Source: Monarcha castaneiventris obscurior (taxonomy: Eukaryota; Chordata; Aves; Passeriformes; Monarchidae). Taken from it: 64,000 bases of DNA. The notes below the pieces were generated by a model. That model did no database searches. It was not told the DNA's origin and was given only the letters and a program-made list of their open reading frames with translations. Below are positions 1 through 13,900 of the stretch, in pieces (within the stretch, counting starts at the first letter, position 1; each line of letters opens with the position of its first letter). Made by a program: the position numbers and the translations under genes. The stretch is taken from contig JAMPIT010000856.1 of NCBI GenBank assembly GCA_026261815.1, positions 13,484,001 to 13,548,000 on the forward strand, given 5' to 3'.

Positions 1-3000
1 CAAAACAACACAAATGAAACCTAAATCTAATCTATTTGCAATCTGCTTTATAAAAACCCTAAGTAAGGTAATTGAATGAATGACCATAGACAGAATCTAT
101 CTTTCAAAAGAAAAACAGACAATGAAAGGAATCTTGTTATCACACAATGTGGCAAGATTCGGCTCTACAGCTTAATTGCTAAACTCAAGTCTGGTATAAT
201 TCCTATTGTATCAGTAACATGCTAAAATTCTTCATGTAAGTTAATTAGGATTCAGGAGATATGACTATCTTCCAGAGAAAAAAGCCAAAGAATAGCCAGT
301 GATGTGTATCCTGGTGCTGACTTTAGACATCACTTATCCCAGCAGTGCCCCTTCATCTGGAGAGAGAGGTGCAGGCAGGTACGACCCAACAAACACCCAC
401 AACACCAAACACCTCCCCACAGCAGGATATACAAATACAGCAGCAGAATCAGTTATCTAACACAAACATGGGCTTTGCATAACATCACTCAGGTGAGTCT
501 GTAGTATTTAAGTCAATTTTAGGTCTCTCCTCGGCCATGCTAAATCAAATAAATGACCCTGCTGATAAAAATCAGTTGCTACTGAGGATGCAAGCGTGTG
601 TGTATTACTCACCCTACCCTTACCCTGTCTCTCTGTCTGACAACCAGCAACCACCAAAAATTATTTGCACAAAACCTTTGCTTTTCTTGAACAATCAGAT
701 CCCCAGCAAGAAGCTTCTTTGGACAGAGATTACTTCTGCTCATTTGTACAGCACTAGGCACCAACCACAAATATTCACCTCCTGTGCACTGATCCTATAA
801 TAACAGTTCTAATGCTACCCACTTTCTTGGAAATAGCTCCTTAATTACGGAACAGTTTTTCCTTCCAGCTCAGTAAAATGGAACAACAAAAGTAATTAAT
901 AAGATATGTAAGAGCAACACACAACAAATGTAGTCATTTGGGATGGCCAAGGCCACTGCTTTATGCCCTACTGACACGTAACAGACTGTAGCAACAGGAT
1001 TACAAAAAAAAGTTCAGCTTGAGAGGAGAGTTTTAAACACACATTTGGAACAGAGCTTCTGTTTGAATCCTAATAATGAAATACATTGATTATTTCAACG
1101 TCCAGTGGTTAAGCTCCTTTCCTTTTAGGATCCTAATCATAACAAAATCCAAATGGCGACAGACCTTGTTAGACATGAAGTAATTATGGCAAATTATTTC
1201 ATTTTACTACTCCAGATACAAACATGATTAAATTACTTTCAGTTTAGGAAATGACAGTCTTCTGTTGAACAAATACCAGACTTCAACATGTTTACCTGCT
1301 TTTATTCTCTTCATCTTGTCAGAAAGCCACCCACTCCTAAAAATTTCTTGCATGTGAATAGTGGTAGGAGTCTTTTCAAATCAAACCTTATAAATACATG
1401 TGCCTATAACACATCTTTGTCTTACATGTTTACTCTGAGATCCTAAACCAAAGAAAATTAATGACTATACACACACAGTGTACATACACACACCACAAAT
1501 ATTCCAACTAGTTAACTGACAAAAAAAATTAATACAGCTACCCAATGTTGATTATAAAAAGGGCAAACCATATATAATCACTCTCTTAGCTTGGAAGCAC
1601 ATTCTGATAGCCTTAAACCATTTCTGCAGTATTGTAGATGAAATTACACTGCAGTTTTACAGCAGCAGTATCAGTATGAGATGCTAAGTTTTTAACTCTT
1701 TGCTGCAGCAAGACATTTTGGAAAATCTCACCTTTGCTGGCAACTGGAAATACTAATCAAACTCTAACAGAAAATCATCTTTAAGCATTAAATATTCAGA
1801 ATTCATAGATGGTGTTGCTTTTTCTTCAAGCTGAGTTACAAAATCTCTGGATTAGCTGCTACCACAAGCCCCTCCCAAATCTGCACATCAGTGAGTGGTA
1901 CTGCAGTTTCTTCTCCCTTACTCTACCTTGCAGTGAAGGCTCCTTGGGACAGGTTTGGAATATCTGGAACAAGTGGAATTGCTTTCTTGGAATCAACACG
2001 AATTGTAACAGTTTTCTATGCATGAGCAACCCACAAAAAAGAGAAATCAAACACCTCAGTGTTTTCCTACAGCACCCAAATACTGTCTGCTGTGTTTTCC
2101 TCTCCTCTGATCACAGCCACAGTAGAGACAAGCCTCACAGCATAATTAATGATGCTGTTAGACAGAAAGGAAAAAAGCTAAATGGAGTCAGACTACATTT
2201 TGCATTAGGAAATAACATCAAGTATTTATCTGCCAGATACAAGACAAGCAGTCTGCTGGAAAAGAAGATTCTGTACTTGGAGAGCACTTAGATAAAACTG
2301 GACATTAATGCAACCTTTTTGAAATAACAGTATTTAAATGTCAGAGCCAAAATATTTCAGTATCTTTTGACAAGAATAGAAGAGTCAGGATATAACTGAG
2401 TGGGAGTTACAGTACTGCTCAACTTCTAGAAACTCTTGGTATAGACAGTATTTTCCTTCCCCTCACACTACCAGCACGAGAAGGGATGATTGACTCGCCA
2501 GGATCACTCCCAAGTGCACTGTCCTGTAGCCACATGAACTGGCCTCTGTGGGATACTGAAGATGTTTGCCTTATTATCATCCTTCTACTGGTTGCCTATC
2601 ACTGCCTCTCTTCTCCAGTGCTGCTGTTTATGCTGTAGAAAACTTATCAATGGGAAATGAATGCACCAAAAAAGAGTTTCTGAAGAGACTTCATGTGGAA
2701 AGTGTCTGGAAGGTGTCTGCTCCTGGAGGCTGCATGACTTTATGTCTGCTGTCCCTGCTGTTCTAACTCTGTGTCTTCAAACAAAGGCTAACAGTTTTTC
2801 TGTATTTCAATTAAGGCTTTTGAAACATGAACATAGGAGGGCAACACACAATGGTGCATTAAAACATCTTTAGTCCTAAGCAAACATTGCAGGTACATGG
2901 TAAGAGAGGATCTGCTCTGGGAAGGCCCTTCCCAAGGCCACCTTTTTGCCTCAAAAGCACTTCTTTTTCAACCTTGTGTTCACATAATCCCCCCCACAAA

Positions 3001-4891
3001 ACAATTCATGGAGCACATATCATGCATTTGTTCTGTACAACGAATTCTCTAGCTGTCCTCTCTCAGTCACTTCTGAGGTTTTTTATCTTTCACCATTCTA
3101 AACACAAAGTAGATAGGATGGGAGGAGTTAGCATGAACATTTAAATACTAAAAAAGAACGAAAGCATTTCAGTACACTGAACAAGCTACAGCTGCAGCAT
3201 GCTTTCATGCTATCTTCTAATCTTTGAATAAAGACAGTGTTCTAATGTAAGTAATTTTTGTGAAAATCTTTTAGCTTACATGGAGAGCATTTCCTTTTTC
3301 CAGAACTTCAGAGCTTCAGGTACTACGAAATAGAAAGTCAATATACTGCTGATACTTTATTTATGAGGAATAAGCTGTAGAAAATACAAATTATATTCTT
3401 AGCCAAACAGAAAGAAACACACAACCACCATATATGTTGCAATACTACTCCTCCTACCAACAGGAAAAAATAGGAAAATATTTAATATATTCCAACTTGG
3501 CCTATAGAGTACAATTCCTGTAACTGAACTAAATGTACTTAAATTAATATCCTGTAAACCAACACTTATTGGAACACAGTTTTAATACAGTCCTGTTAAC
3601 TATACCATGTTAGGGAAAACAAACTGCACCTCACCACAGAAATCAATGTACTGTGCATCAGTTGTGATGTCACTTGGTTAAATAACTGTCCACTATGGAC
3701 AGCCCAAGTACAATATCCAAAGAAGAGCATTATCCCACAACTCTCCATAGGAAGCATTTTTGAGCTAGCAAGTACCAAAAAATCAAAAAACTTTTAGAGA
3801 CTGAGAAAAAACTGCAACAGATCAGCTTGCAAAGAAAGTTCCCATAGGTTAGTGAAAATAGGAGCAAATCCCATAATAGGAAACAGAAATACAGTACTTT
3901 CCAAGTCCATAACTATGCCACCTTCACCTTTTTCAGTAGCAAAATGTAAATCTTTTCCAGCTCTCCAACGGTATCACAAGAAGCAAAACTCCTGTGTTTA
4001 ACTTCACTTATTAGCCTTTCGATTGCCAGTCACCAGCCAAAGGCTAAAGAAATCTCACTTGACCCCTTCAACTGACTTCAGAGCTCTGAAGTTCCCTGTT
4101 CTCAAGAGGACAGGGTAAAATATCCACAACCAGCAGAAAGCAAACATCTTAACAATATCTAACACAGACAAAATGCTAATTCTGTAACCCCATTTATGAA
4201 GCAATACAACACCCTGACTCTCATTGCTCAGCTAACTTCTTGGTTTCATAAAGATAAACATTTTCCTTCTTCTGTGTCAGTCTCAAATTAGTGGTCTTCA
4301 GTATTTGCATTCCAAGCAGAGAACAATTAGATGGAATTTAATTTTGCTACAGTTGAAACATCTTGCAAGTGTAAAGATATTTATACAATGCAAGGCTTAA
4401 AACTAAACAAACCTTTCCTCAGCCATACACAAAATGGGTAGACATGTTTCTTCTGGCCTTTAAAATAATATACATTCATCTCTGAGAACAAATCTGATTG
4501 TCTCAGGACATTTGCCTCAACGGATATTCTCAGGCTGTTCTCTCTTCCTTTCCCCCTACATGCTCCCTTTTTTAAAAACTTGATTACAGGAACATTTTCC
4601 AGCTTTCAGACAAGATGTATAAACAGTGCTCCAACTACTTGTGGCTATTAAAAATTCCATAGAAGTTTTCGTAGGAGGACACCCTTCTGAATAGATTCAC
4701 TTCACAGTACAGAAACAAACTGTATCTACATTAAATTCAATCAGTAAAACCAGCTGCATTTAGCTGCTTCCTCAACTACCTTACTATGTGAATCTGCTTT
4801 TTAGTCACTGCTGAGCGTGTTCCAGCTTATGAGCAATGACACTTGCATTAAGAGGGGAAATAATCCTGTACACAATATCCTTTCACACACC

Positions 4892-4914
4892 AAAAAAAAA
4901 AAAAAAAAAAAAAA
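4892..4914. repeat. A23 homopolymer run
   Basis: There are 23 consecutive adenines, then CAAAAC. I see no retroposed gene immediately upstream, so it is a simple mononucleotide run inside the CYTH3 intron. Confidence 0.9.
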
Positions 4915-7900
4915 CAAAACACCACCAGTTGGTGGTATGAGGAATCTAGGACAGAATCCATGGCTTGCAGAGTTATTTTGAGTTTTCAATCACAAGGGAC
5001 TCTGTGGCCAGAAATCACATTAGTGGCCAAACCCAGAACAGAACCTCCAACGCACATCCATCACTCTCATTGTTTAGCTGCTGGAAATCACACCATTACA
5101 AGATGTCCCTGAAAACATATTTTTTTCTCTAGGATAAGGACATACTCTGCAGGAAAGTTACAGTTAAAATACCATCATTTTGTGCTTCTCTAATAATAGG
5201 AGGGGCTGAACCCTAAAAATATTAATACTTTTACCACATAAAAATACATTTTCAGGAATTCAGAGGAAATAGTTTCCCTCTGACCTGCTACACCTTCACG
5301 AGTTTTTTCCTTTTACTTCCACTGCAAAGCAGGTTTATTATATCAGCAATACACCTTTGTGTAGGTTTTTTTTTTTAACCAGACAAAAGCAAAAAAAATT
5401 GGAGATATGAAATACATTTTTTATTCTATATAGAAAAGGTCCAGCAGGGTGACTGCACCATCAAGTGTGAAATCATCTCTTGTAAAAAACAAACAGTATT
5501 TCTTATAATCCATAAGGATTACTTCAAATAAAGCAAGATTATGTTTTTTTTCTGGTCAGAAATAGCCCTACATAATTTGTTAACGTGTTAGCATCTCTAG
5601 TCAAGCAGAAAGCAGGCAGTTGCAAAATCGTGCAAAATCAGGGTCCAGATAACAATGATTTGGAGGGAAGGAAAATTTTACCTGCTGATTTCAGATGTCA
5701 CAAGTGACATGCCCTGCCATGGTACCTGCAAATGCCTCTGTCTATAGAGCACAAAAGGAAGAGGAGCCAGCAGCAAGAGCAGATGTGTCTGTACAAACTG
5801 CGTGTGCAGAGAACACGAGCACCAACAGCTGTGCAGGGGAACAGGGAGCACAAAGGCTTCCCAGAGCTCTCGCATGAGCTGCTGATCCTGCCTGGGAGCC
5901 ATGAGCTGCCCTTCTGAACGGCACCAAAGCACAAAGAGGTGCTTCACAGCCACCTCCAGATCTGCACCTTCCCATACACACATACCCACAGAAAACTCCC
6001 CTGCGTTTTAGCTCCTAATTAGGCCTCTGACACAGATACTGGCCATTAGAAAGCAGGGTGTGTTTAAGTTAATGCCTATTTCTTTTTCACTGCCCGTGCT
6101 CTTATTTTCATGAGCAGGTAGTACTGAAGGTCACGTTTACATTGTATTTACCTGCTTTAATTCAATAGCGTGTCTTATTTCAATGTTTTTTTATGTATTT
6201 CCATTAGGAAACCACGTGTTTTGCAGCAATTAAATAAAAGAGCCACTTTCAATCAAATAAAGGAGCATCACCTGGGGAGAAAGAAGAAGGTCTGAGGAAG
6301 ATTTCACAGGTACTGAGTTGGTACCTGCTCTGTACGGTCCTCATTGCTTTGCCACTTGATGCCAGGACCCTGTTTTTTCTGGGTTTGATTTTTTCCCCAG
6401 TTTAGCAGGACAAATGCACCAAGGGAGCACAGAATTGCCCAAGATAACAAAACAGGCACAGCAGAAACCCCTGGCAGCACAAACATACAGGAGACAGCAA
6501 CCCCCTTGAGGTCAGCCAGCCCTAAAACGAGCTTAGCTCAGCCCCAAAACTCCACCCTTGCAGGCTGTATTCTCGAAATACTAAAAGTAGTTCAACCTGA
6601 TATTAATAATAGATAAGCATGGATTTCCTTTCACAAGCATTTTTCTTTTGAAGTCACCCTACTCTTGCTTCAAGATCAGAAGATGCTTCTAGGCCAACTT
6701 TTCTTTCTAAAATATGTAAATACAAATTACTGAATATGAAAAGAAAGCTGAGTTTAACTTAACATTCTAAGTCCCTTACCCAAATACATTAATACTTGCA
6801 TTAATAATATAAAGTGTTAAAATATGCATATCCATGCATATTTGAGAAGTGCAGAAAAATTTTATGCCAGCTAATGTGGAAATTTAAAAGGGAGATGTTG
6901 GCCACACTGTAGTGATATGTGTTTCAGAGAGGGCTATGAACAGATTAGCACAGATACAGGAAATACTATCCAGTATAACAAGTGCCTCCATCAGCATCAG
7001 TTACCAATTACTATTCAGGAATTCTGGTGAATCACCATTCTGATTTCAGTGTTACAGCTACACACTCTCACACTATCATATCTTAACATCACAGTCCTCT
7101 TCCAACATGGAAAACAGTAACAACGAAGTAATGTGGGACAAATGCAATGCTGTCCAGTGCCAAGCACTGTAAGTAAAAATGCACAGTCCTGTATTGTCCT
7201 GCTGGCTTAAGGATAGTGGGGCATTTATATTGCCTTAAATTTTTCTTACTCTGCTTTCAGCTTTTTAAGAAAACGATTGCATCTGATTTCTTTTCTGCAC
7301 AGCAAATAATGAGGAAGGGTGATCAGAATCAGCTCTGTGTAGTAATACCACCACTATAAATACAGATATCACTCTTCCAAAAGAAAGTGGCCTCAAGCCT
7401 CGTCTTTACACTGCATCAAACCAAAAAAATACTGTTAAACAGAAACAAATTATTTTTTCCCCTCTTCATTATGTATGCTGCAAGGCAGAGTCTCACAGAT
7501 AAATAAGTTTGGGAAAGCTCCGTAATAATTTTCTCTCTGTGGAGCACTTGTATGTGCAAAACTGGAGAAACAAATGGGGAATTTATGTAGTGCCATAGCT
7601 GAAATCAAACAAATTTTCTCTGATGTTTGCATTTGAAAGCTTTTGCTTAGAGTACATTATATTATAGTATGCATTAAGACAAATTTAGTCTTTACAGAGT
7701 GAACGTTTGCAAATTCTAAATTTCTTTTGTACACTTTCATGGCAAGATCCAGGTCACAAAAATTTTTAGCACCCCCTGAGCAAGAGAATGATCCTGCAAT
7801 AAATAACACCAGGGAGACCACGGGTAACAGCTGATAGCACATCGTGTATCCACTTGCAATGCAGAACACCAGCCACTTTTCAAGTGGGAGTCTTGGGAAG

Positions 7901-10900
7901 GAAATCAGGGCTCCCCCTCAACACTATCTAGGAGGTGAAAGGAACAGATCACCATGCCAACTATGCACAGCATAGCTGAGTGGCACATTAGAGATACCAT
8001 GTCTTTAACTGAAACCCTTCATTCACAACAGAGCAAAGAAAGGGCAGCAAAAGAGCAGTGGATTTTGCTTGCCTGCAGCAAAAAGAGAAAATTCTGAAAT
8101 TAAAACGTGTAGATGCAATAGCTTTCCACAAGTAAGATCTTTTAAGCCACACAACAGAAGCAGGATGTACCTTTAACTTGAGGCATTTATGATTTTACCC
8201 AGTATAACTGTAGTGTATTACTAGACAGAATTATACAAAGAACTGGATGGAAAGGGACTGGATGACCAGCACAGGAGAGTGACCTGCTCAGACTGCTGAT
8301 GGAAAACAGGTGGAACAAGTGGGAGTCTGTACAGACTAGGAAGTGGGATTGCCTGAAGTACTGCAGCCACTGCCCAGGATTTGGTTCTGTGTTCACTTCA
8401 GAGGATTTGGGATGACTCCCAGCAACTCTGCAGAGTGCGAGGCAAAGCTTGAACTACTGACAGGAGAGCAAATACCCCTGTGTCAACTTCTTTTCCCTGG
8501 CAGTCAGGACAGGACTCTTTCTCCCAGCCATTCCAAGGATGGTTTGTGGATGAAAAGGAAAGTGGGGATACTCCATCTCCCACTGGTACACAACTCCCAG
8601 TGAACAACTGGAATAACCACACATGGCCTGCTGCCAATCTAGACTTCTTTCAGCTCCAGGTTCCAAGCACCTCAGACCAAGGATGGGAAAACTCTTTCTG
8701 AAAGCAGAGATCATTTCATCACACCTTGCAGGAGGAAGAGGAAAACAAAAATGCTGATTCCTTCAGGTTTTGAAATGGTATGAGAAGGAAAAAAGAGTAA
8801 GACTGCAGCAATGTGTTTCAGCTTTACCCTCACAGAAGGGCTGTGCCTCCCCAGTCACCCTGAGTTACTGGGAAGGGGAAATGGTTGGCTGGCAGGCACC
8901 TACATTTTTTCCTAGGATAGACCTTGGAAAATAGACTTGAAAAGCAAACACACCAGAGTAGTAGCAGACATTCCTGTCAGATCCATTTCGAGTAGCAGCA
9001 CGGAAAATTGAAAGGAATGTCGCTGAGCAGCTGCAGGGGGGTCCTGGAGCCCAGACCCTGTGGTCAGCCGCCAGCAATACCCCCAAATCCTGCTCAATAT
9101 TCAGGCACAGCTCATCAGACCTGCCGTGTTCCCAGCAAAACAGTTGGGGCTCAGACAGGCTTTCCGTCACAAATTTCCAGTAACATCTACTCTTGGCAAT
9201 GAGGGATCTGCTCACAGCGCTGCACTCATTAGTGAGGAGCATTAGCTGTTACTTAGGATTGCCGGCTGTTTCTGAAGCACACAATCCAATTTTCAGAAAA
9301 AGCAAGGCAAAGTTCATTTTTCCCCTTCCCCCATCCCTGCCTGACACAGCTCTGGAGTTAGATTTCAGAACAGTATTTATTGCAGAAGCTTTCTATTTAT
9401 TCATTTTCCAAGATCAGTTGCATGCTGAAGGAGGTGGAGCAACTGCTGGATTTGAAAGCAATCTTCCTTCCCTGAGGAATGTCTCCAAATGCAGCTACAG
9501 AGTGCCACACAGGACTGCTCATCTATCAAGTAACTGCTCGAGCAGCATTCACATTCACCCAGAACAAGACAGATTCCAGGATGCACAACTCTGTGCACAA
9601 CGTGATGCCTGATGTTGTGTGAGCCTTTGAAATTCCTGCAGTCTCCTCCAAAAAAAGTAACCCCGGTACCTGCTATGGAAACCATTGGGCTGCAGTACTT
9701 GGAGAGAGATGCACTACAGCTAATACAGTATCTTGCTTCTTGGCTGTCTTAGGCTTGAATTGCTCCAGTTTCTTACTATTACATCAACAGGCACATTGGT
9801 CCCATTGCCTGAAGTCTGAGAGGGCACAGAGAGAGACAGGAATTTAGTCATAGATTTGTTGGTGAAGGAATAGCAAAGCTTAGCTTAAGACTGCAAAGCA
9901 TTTTCAGATTCCTCAGAAAAGAGTATAGTCAGCTTTTGTGAATTGTTGGCTGCCATCACACCATGAAACAATTAGCTTGACAGGTCACTAATTCAGATAT
10001 AAAAGAGCTTTTTATCTGGCCCACTGATAACAAGTCTGTTGGATGGATCCACTTACCGTAGGGTCTGACCCCTGGTCCCTTGTTCTTTGCTTGGCAAAAG
10101 ACCATCAGCAGTCATACCAAATCTGCCTCACCATCCTTCCAAAACAGAGCACATTCAGCATCTGCTGAAATTCTTCTAAGTACAGACATAAGTTATATGT
10201 TACAAAAAAGAAAGATCTTTCATACTCCAGGCAGACCTCCTGGCATTCTGATCAAAAACTCATTTGAATAAATACATTCTTCCTATTTAAACTTTCCCCA
10301 ACTGTTTCAACTAAATCTGCTGAAATATTACATTGCCCTTTCTAAGCTGTTTTCTCTGCCCCTTACTGGCAAAATCACTGCATTCCTTCCAGAGATCAGT
10401 GAAAAATAATCTGAACACATAATCTTTTGTACTTTATTTTCAAATAACTTAGTCATTTTTCTCAGCTAAGTACTTAACAAGAAAAAAAATCATATCCATA
10501 CAACTTCAAAGATCTGAGCAATTTAGTTTTATTACTCTCAATGTCTCTGAGATTCAGCATTTTCCCTCAAAATGTAAGCAACTAACTGGGATTCAACCCT
10601 CAATCTCCTTTTTCCAGCTCCTATTAATAAACATTCTTAGATTTCCACTTCATCCTGTCAGGCTCAAATAGGAAACATTTTTGTTGACTGGAAAACAATT
10701 GAGTAGGTTTGTATGTTTTAGTTCTGCTACCCCTCAACATGGCACAAAAGGTAACAATAAAAGATATCGCTTCCTAAATGAGTAAAACCTACAATAAATC
10801 CTGAGTTTTTCACCTGCACATACCAGTTCCACTGACAGTGTGGTCAGATGTAGCCTTGGCCAAGCACCTTTCCAAAGAGGCAGTGCCTTCAGAGCAGTGC

Positions 10901-13900
10901 TCTACCTGGCACAAGCTTTCATTGTACAAAGACAAACTTTGTGTAAGACTGAAAAAATCTGACTCATATTAACATACTTGCAATTATCCTAAATTTGCCT
11001 TAGGGCAACCAGAAATACCAAGCTATAACTTCTGTTAAGCAGTCTGGAGCAACAGTTTCTGCAGCTCTACCAACACAGCTCACACACTGAACAGTGGGAA
11101 AACTTATTTGTGCAGTTCAGAAATTCTTCTGCATACCACAGACATGGACAATGCAGCAGCAAGTACAAAACACCTGCAGAACATCATTCACAGGTAAACT
11201 CTTCATTCTTTTAAGGATTTCTTGAACACTTAAGAGAAGTGGTTGGTAATGAAAGCAGTGGCACTTTAAGCCTAGACCTTTGTCCCCAATAATTTGTCAT
11301 ATATCTACACAGGCAGCAGTCTACAGTCCACCTGAAAATCATATAGAAACTACTTCTGAAAGGTTCTCCAATCATAGCATCTGTTCTACCATCTGTTAAA
11401 TGTCTTAATAAAGTGGACCTTGAAACTTTGTTGGAATAAAGTATTTGAAGCTCGACCAGAACACCCAAGTGCCATACCCAACCTGGGACCCTGAGATTAC
11501 ATTGTGATTTTTTAGAGAAAATAGGTCAACAAAAATCAGCTACAGAAGTTTTTAATCAGGCTGTTAGATTCCATTAGATCTGACTGCAAGTATTTTATCA
11601 TGAAGTTCACAACTTATAAGACAACTGGAAGCATCTAATTTTTCTTTTTTTGAATTCTTCCACAGCTGTACCCCAAAGCAATGTCGTAACATAAAGAACC
11701 TCAAAGCATAATTAATTACAAACTAACTAACAATGAAAGTCTAGCCATCCTGTGTTATCCTAGCTCAGATCTAATGAAAGTAAAACCTTGTCATAAATTT
11801 TCCATTTTAAATGCCAAATTGGTCACTAATGAAATCTAAAAATATTTTATACTGATTTAATGATGACGATGTCCATGCTTTCACTAAACCCTGCAGCACG
11901 CAACTTTGCATGGCACACATAATATGCTCATACTAAATAGATGACATATTTTCCATTAGAAATAGCAGCAATGGAAAATGACAACTTATACAGACCCACA
12001 GAATATAATCACGACATTGTTCACTAATGCCTGCCACCACTGTTAACTCTACCCCAGAAAGTCTGGAGAGGAAGCTAGATATAGTAGCAGAAGCTGATGA
12101 ACTTCCAGCTGCAAGGGGGTGGGAGAAAAAGGAAGCAGACTGATTAGTTGAATAGATTTATTGTATGCACATATTCTATGCTAAAACCCTGTATCTACTT
12201 CAACATAAATTTTTTTGAGTCATTTGACTGTTCACAATTCAAATACAGGAAAATGCTATCAGGCTAACATGTGTTTGTTCAGCAGGAAACCCTTTCTTCA
12301 AAATGTAAAATGAGGTAGTGAAAAGCCAAAACTTCACTAGAATTGTTGTACTGTTATTCCTCCAATGTGAGGAGGACCTTTTGATGTTCTCCCATCACAT
12401 TAGAAAATCATCTCCTAAGACCAAATGAGCTCCAGAGAAAAATACAATACAGTAATAATTGCAATGCAGTGTTCTCTCTCTCTCCAAGATGCAAGACATT
12501 ATCATATTACTTTCTTCAATTTAGCTGGCAGATTTTATTCTCAAGCCACAAATATTTTCTTCGTTTTCCTTATGTGTCATGAATACAGCCAAAACATCCT
12601 AAAGCAAATCTGTAAGCCAAGTTTCTCATTCTAGTTGTTGTATTTTAATGGTCTTTGACACTGGTAGAGTCTACATAAAACCAATTTTGCAAAACGCACT
12701 GGAAGTTGACCTGCACTTCAAGAAAACAATTAACTGAAAGAGACTCCTTTAGGCGCTTCACAATTCAGATAAAGATCATAGCCTTTAAAAATTGGGAGGA
12801 AAGAACTCTGACTACCAGTCTCACTAAACAAGGATAAAATGTCGTACTGGTTATTTAATTCCTGCAAATGTCCAAAAAAAAAGGTAAAGCAAATTATTTG
12901 CATGGTATTCATTTAAAATACTATATGTAAAAGGACATCACAGATGTTTTTGCATTGTAACTACTTTGTGTTAGAAGTGTTTTGCCCTCAAAGCACAGTG
13001 TTTGTCCACATTTCACTTCTACTTTGAAGCCAGAGACCAGCTCCTACTTGGTCAGGAAGGAAAGTAAGTTGTTGCTGCTATTCTGTTCTAGGTCTGAGGG
13101 GCAAAGTGCCAGGCTATCCCACAGCCAACAGACCCACCATAAATCTACATCCTTTTTTTTTTTCTTTTTCCTCCAACAAAAAAAATTAGTATCAACAACC
13201 AATTAAGGCTGAAAATAAATGCAATATCCAGGTTATGTTTGAGACAGTAATTATGTTTTAAAATTCATGTCACTGTCAGTACTGATGGATATCACAATAT
13301 TTGAAGCTAGCTCTTTCAATCAGGACTTATAATTTGTATACTATTGTTATTAAACTTCTTAAATTAGACTAGTGTAATTGCAAACTGATTGAGTAATGAC
13401 ATTCAAAATTAAAGGTTTGGAGTAACAGTAAAAGAACTCTGAAATTCAGGCAGCTATTTCATGGACTCCCTCAGCCAGTTAAGTTTGAATGAAGATTTGG
13501 AGAGGAAGCAGACACCGAAAAGACAGAGTTGGAAGCACCAAATATACCAAAGGTAAACCAAATTCTAAAGGAAAATTTAGGCTTCTCCCCTTCTTACATC
13601 CTTAGGTTCTGTAGAACAAAGACTAGCAAAACACAGCGTAAGTGAAATCAGTAAAACCAAACCTGTTTGATCAACTCCACGTGGTGCATTACAGACTGCA
13701 CCAATACCATAAAGGGAGTAAAGAGACTAAAGCCTGGCACTATGAATGAGAAAACAGTATCTTCTTCCATTAAGTAATTTGAAAGAACAGGCACCTTCCC
13801 ATTCCAACCAGCTAACTTCACTTCTGTTTAACAAATTAACCAAAAACTCTTAGATGACTTCAAGTCTACAGCAAAATCTGAAGGCGTTTAAGCATTTCAG

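Noticed and set aside
1809..2291. 160-codon plus-strand ORF
   Set aside because: Antisense to the CYTH3 intron, no CpG promoter, no domain or signal recognised, with unremarkable AT-rich surroundings.
5678..5989. 103-codon minus-strand ORF ending beside a GTAAAA donor-like site
   Set aside because: No resemblance to cytohesin domains; several frames are open here on both strands, and the leucine/cysteine-rich translation looks non-coding.
10057..10115. Minus-strand ATG followed by 19 open codons and a strong GTAAGT donor, a possible alternative first exon of CYTH3
   Set aside because: It ends in phase 2, whereas CYTH3 exon 1 ends in phase 1, so it could not join CYTH3 exon 2 in frame. There is no CpG island or other support.
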